Of a DNA stretch of 64,000 bases, positions 63,088 through 64,000 are shown piece after piece. Below the pieces are notes generated by a model. The model made no database searches. It was not told where the DNA came from and saw nothing but the letters and a program-made list of their open reading frames with translations. Position 1 is the stretch's first letter. Each line of letters starts with the position of its first letter. The position numbers and the translations under genes were made by a program. The stretch lies in contig CM069870.1 in the NCBI GenBank assembly GCA_036172665.1, positions 65,968,212 through 66,032,211 on the forward strand. Direction: 5' to 3'. The stretch comes from Prosopocoilus inquinatus (lineage: Eukaryota; Arthropoda; Insecta; Coleoptera; Lucanidae).

Positions 63088-64000
63088 CTTTCGAATTTTA
63101 AATTAAAACCTGCAATCAAAGGAGAAGTTGCGGTGAGATTTCCGGGAGAGCCTTCTGAGGAGGGTCTTCATGCAGCAGCAGAATTAACGCAAGAAGTGTA
63201 TAACCAACAAAAATGAGTCATGATGCGCGTCGTACGCGGGGCGCTTTGCGAAATGTATGGCTCACCAAATTATACTAAATTGCTTCGTATTACGATCGCA
63301 TTAATTATCCATTCAGCAGAGTTTCATTTTTGTACAACATCCACGTCAAATCATTCTCGGTGCACTTGGTGACTTTTCGTTTTCATGAATCGTGCGATAC
63401 CGTCACATTTGACAGATTGCAAATCTTGAAATGTACCTCGGCCACAGCATAAGCTATTCGGCTTCACTCCACTACGAGAAATTAGCAGAAACAAATTTAA
63501 ATTTCTAGACATAAAGACGTGTTTTATCGTTCGCGTATTATAATCCTTACTAAATCGTAATTTCTCAAATATTTAACCGGCGGATATAATTGCAATTTTA
63601 GAAGTCCGAGGTTGTTGCTGAGGTATATTTCAAGTTTCGCTTAACATAGATCGCGTTCTTCAACATTTTGCTATCTGTTAAACTATAATCGATTTATGTT
63701 TTGTAGGAGTGCAGAAATAAATTGTCATTCCATTTCTGTACAAAATACATTTATTTAGAGATGGGCCAGGGCAAGGAATGAACCCGGTGCATTGAAAACA
63801 CCCACATGGGAGCATTCGCCATGGTGCATACAAGAATGTACCGGGTGCATAACCTTTTCTTGATATTATTTAATTGTTTGCAGGTAGTTTACAGGTTTAA
63901 TGTTTCATAGTGTGTGGTGAACAGCTGAATAGTAAACTTTTAAGTTTAAGCGAAAGCTTAAAATCTGAATAAAATGAGTAAGTTTTTGAAATTAACGTTA
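63088..64000. other. RER1 5' region and right window edge
   Basis: 5' UTR and promoter side of RER1; a CpG-richer piece (GATGCGCGTCGTACGCGGGG) lies at about 63220. An inverted pair ACCCGGTGCATTGAAAAC / GTACCGGGTGCATAAC spans 63781-63853. An ATG with a possible donor (ATGAGTAAGT) occurs at 63974, but the window ends before it can be judged. Confidence 0.4.

Noticed and set aside
63974..64000. Start of another gene at the right edge
   Set aside because: Only nine codons visible, with a possible donor inside; cannot be supported.

Overview
This window is eukaryotic nuclear DNA, most likely from an insect. It is AT-rich, has compact GT-AG introns (about 45-75 bp) next to very long repeat-filled ones, and all confidently identified proteins are animal proteins whose wording is closest to insect orthologues. 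A beetle is my best guess, by inference only. There are no operons, no CRISPR arrays and no bacterial or phage features.

Layout. 2888-15171 (+): 3' two thirds of an integrin beta gene (betaPS/myospheroid type) in 11 coding exons; its 5' exons lie before the window. 18365-20595 (-): 5'-truncated non-LTR retrotransposon with a 604-codon open reverse-transcriptase frame. 21860-41227 (+): FAM134/RETREG-type ER-phagy receptor in five exons, split by a 17.9 kb intron. 44341-45547 (-): TRMT10A-type tRNA m1G9 methyltransferase, four exons. 48281-48781 (-): NDUFB6-type complex I subunit. 49849-50556 (+): unrecognised Lys/Arg-rich protein, 3' end unresolved. 50709-57197 (+): proteasome ATPase Rpt6/PSMC5, seven exons, with a 4.5 kb intron. 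57651-63087 (-): Golgi-to-ER retrieval receptor RER1, five exons, converging tail to tail on Rpt6. All exon joins given keep frame.

The genes are unrelated housekeeping or adhesion genes that happen to be neighbours; no shared pathway is implied, although RETREG (ER turnover), RER1 (ER retrieval) and Rpt6 (proteasome) all act in protein or organelle quality control.

The rest is accessory DNA: several palindromic MITE families (one with a filled and an empty site inside a 1.3 kb duplication), tandem repeats with periods of about 97, 180, 245 and 330 bp, strand-asymmetric A-rich or T-rich satellite-like blocks that occur in both orientations, a hairpin repeat built on TATAGGCAACC, and a short dispersed repeat whose four copies all keep a hammerhead-ribozyme-like core. 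That last family is the most unusual signal I found. I see no previously undescribed protein system; the unidentified coding-like pieces are the Lys/Arg-rich gene and two GC-rich exon-like segments inside Rpt6 introns.
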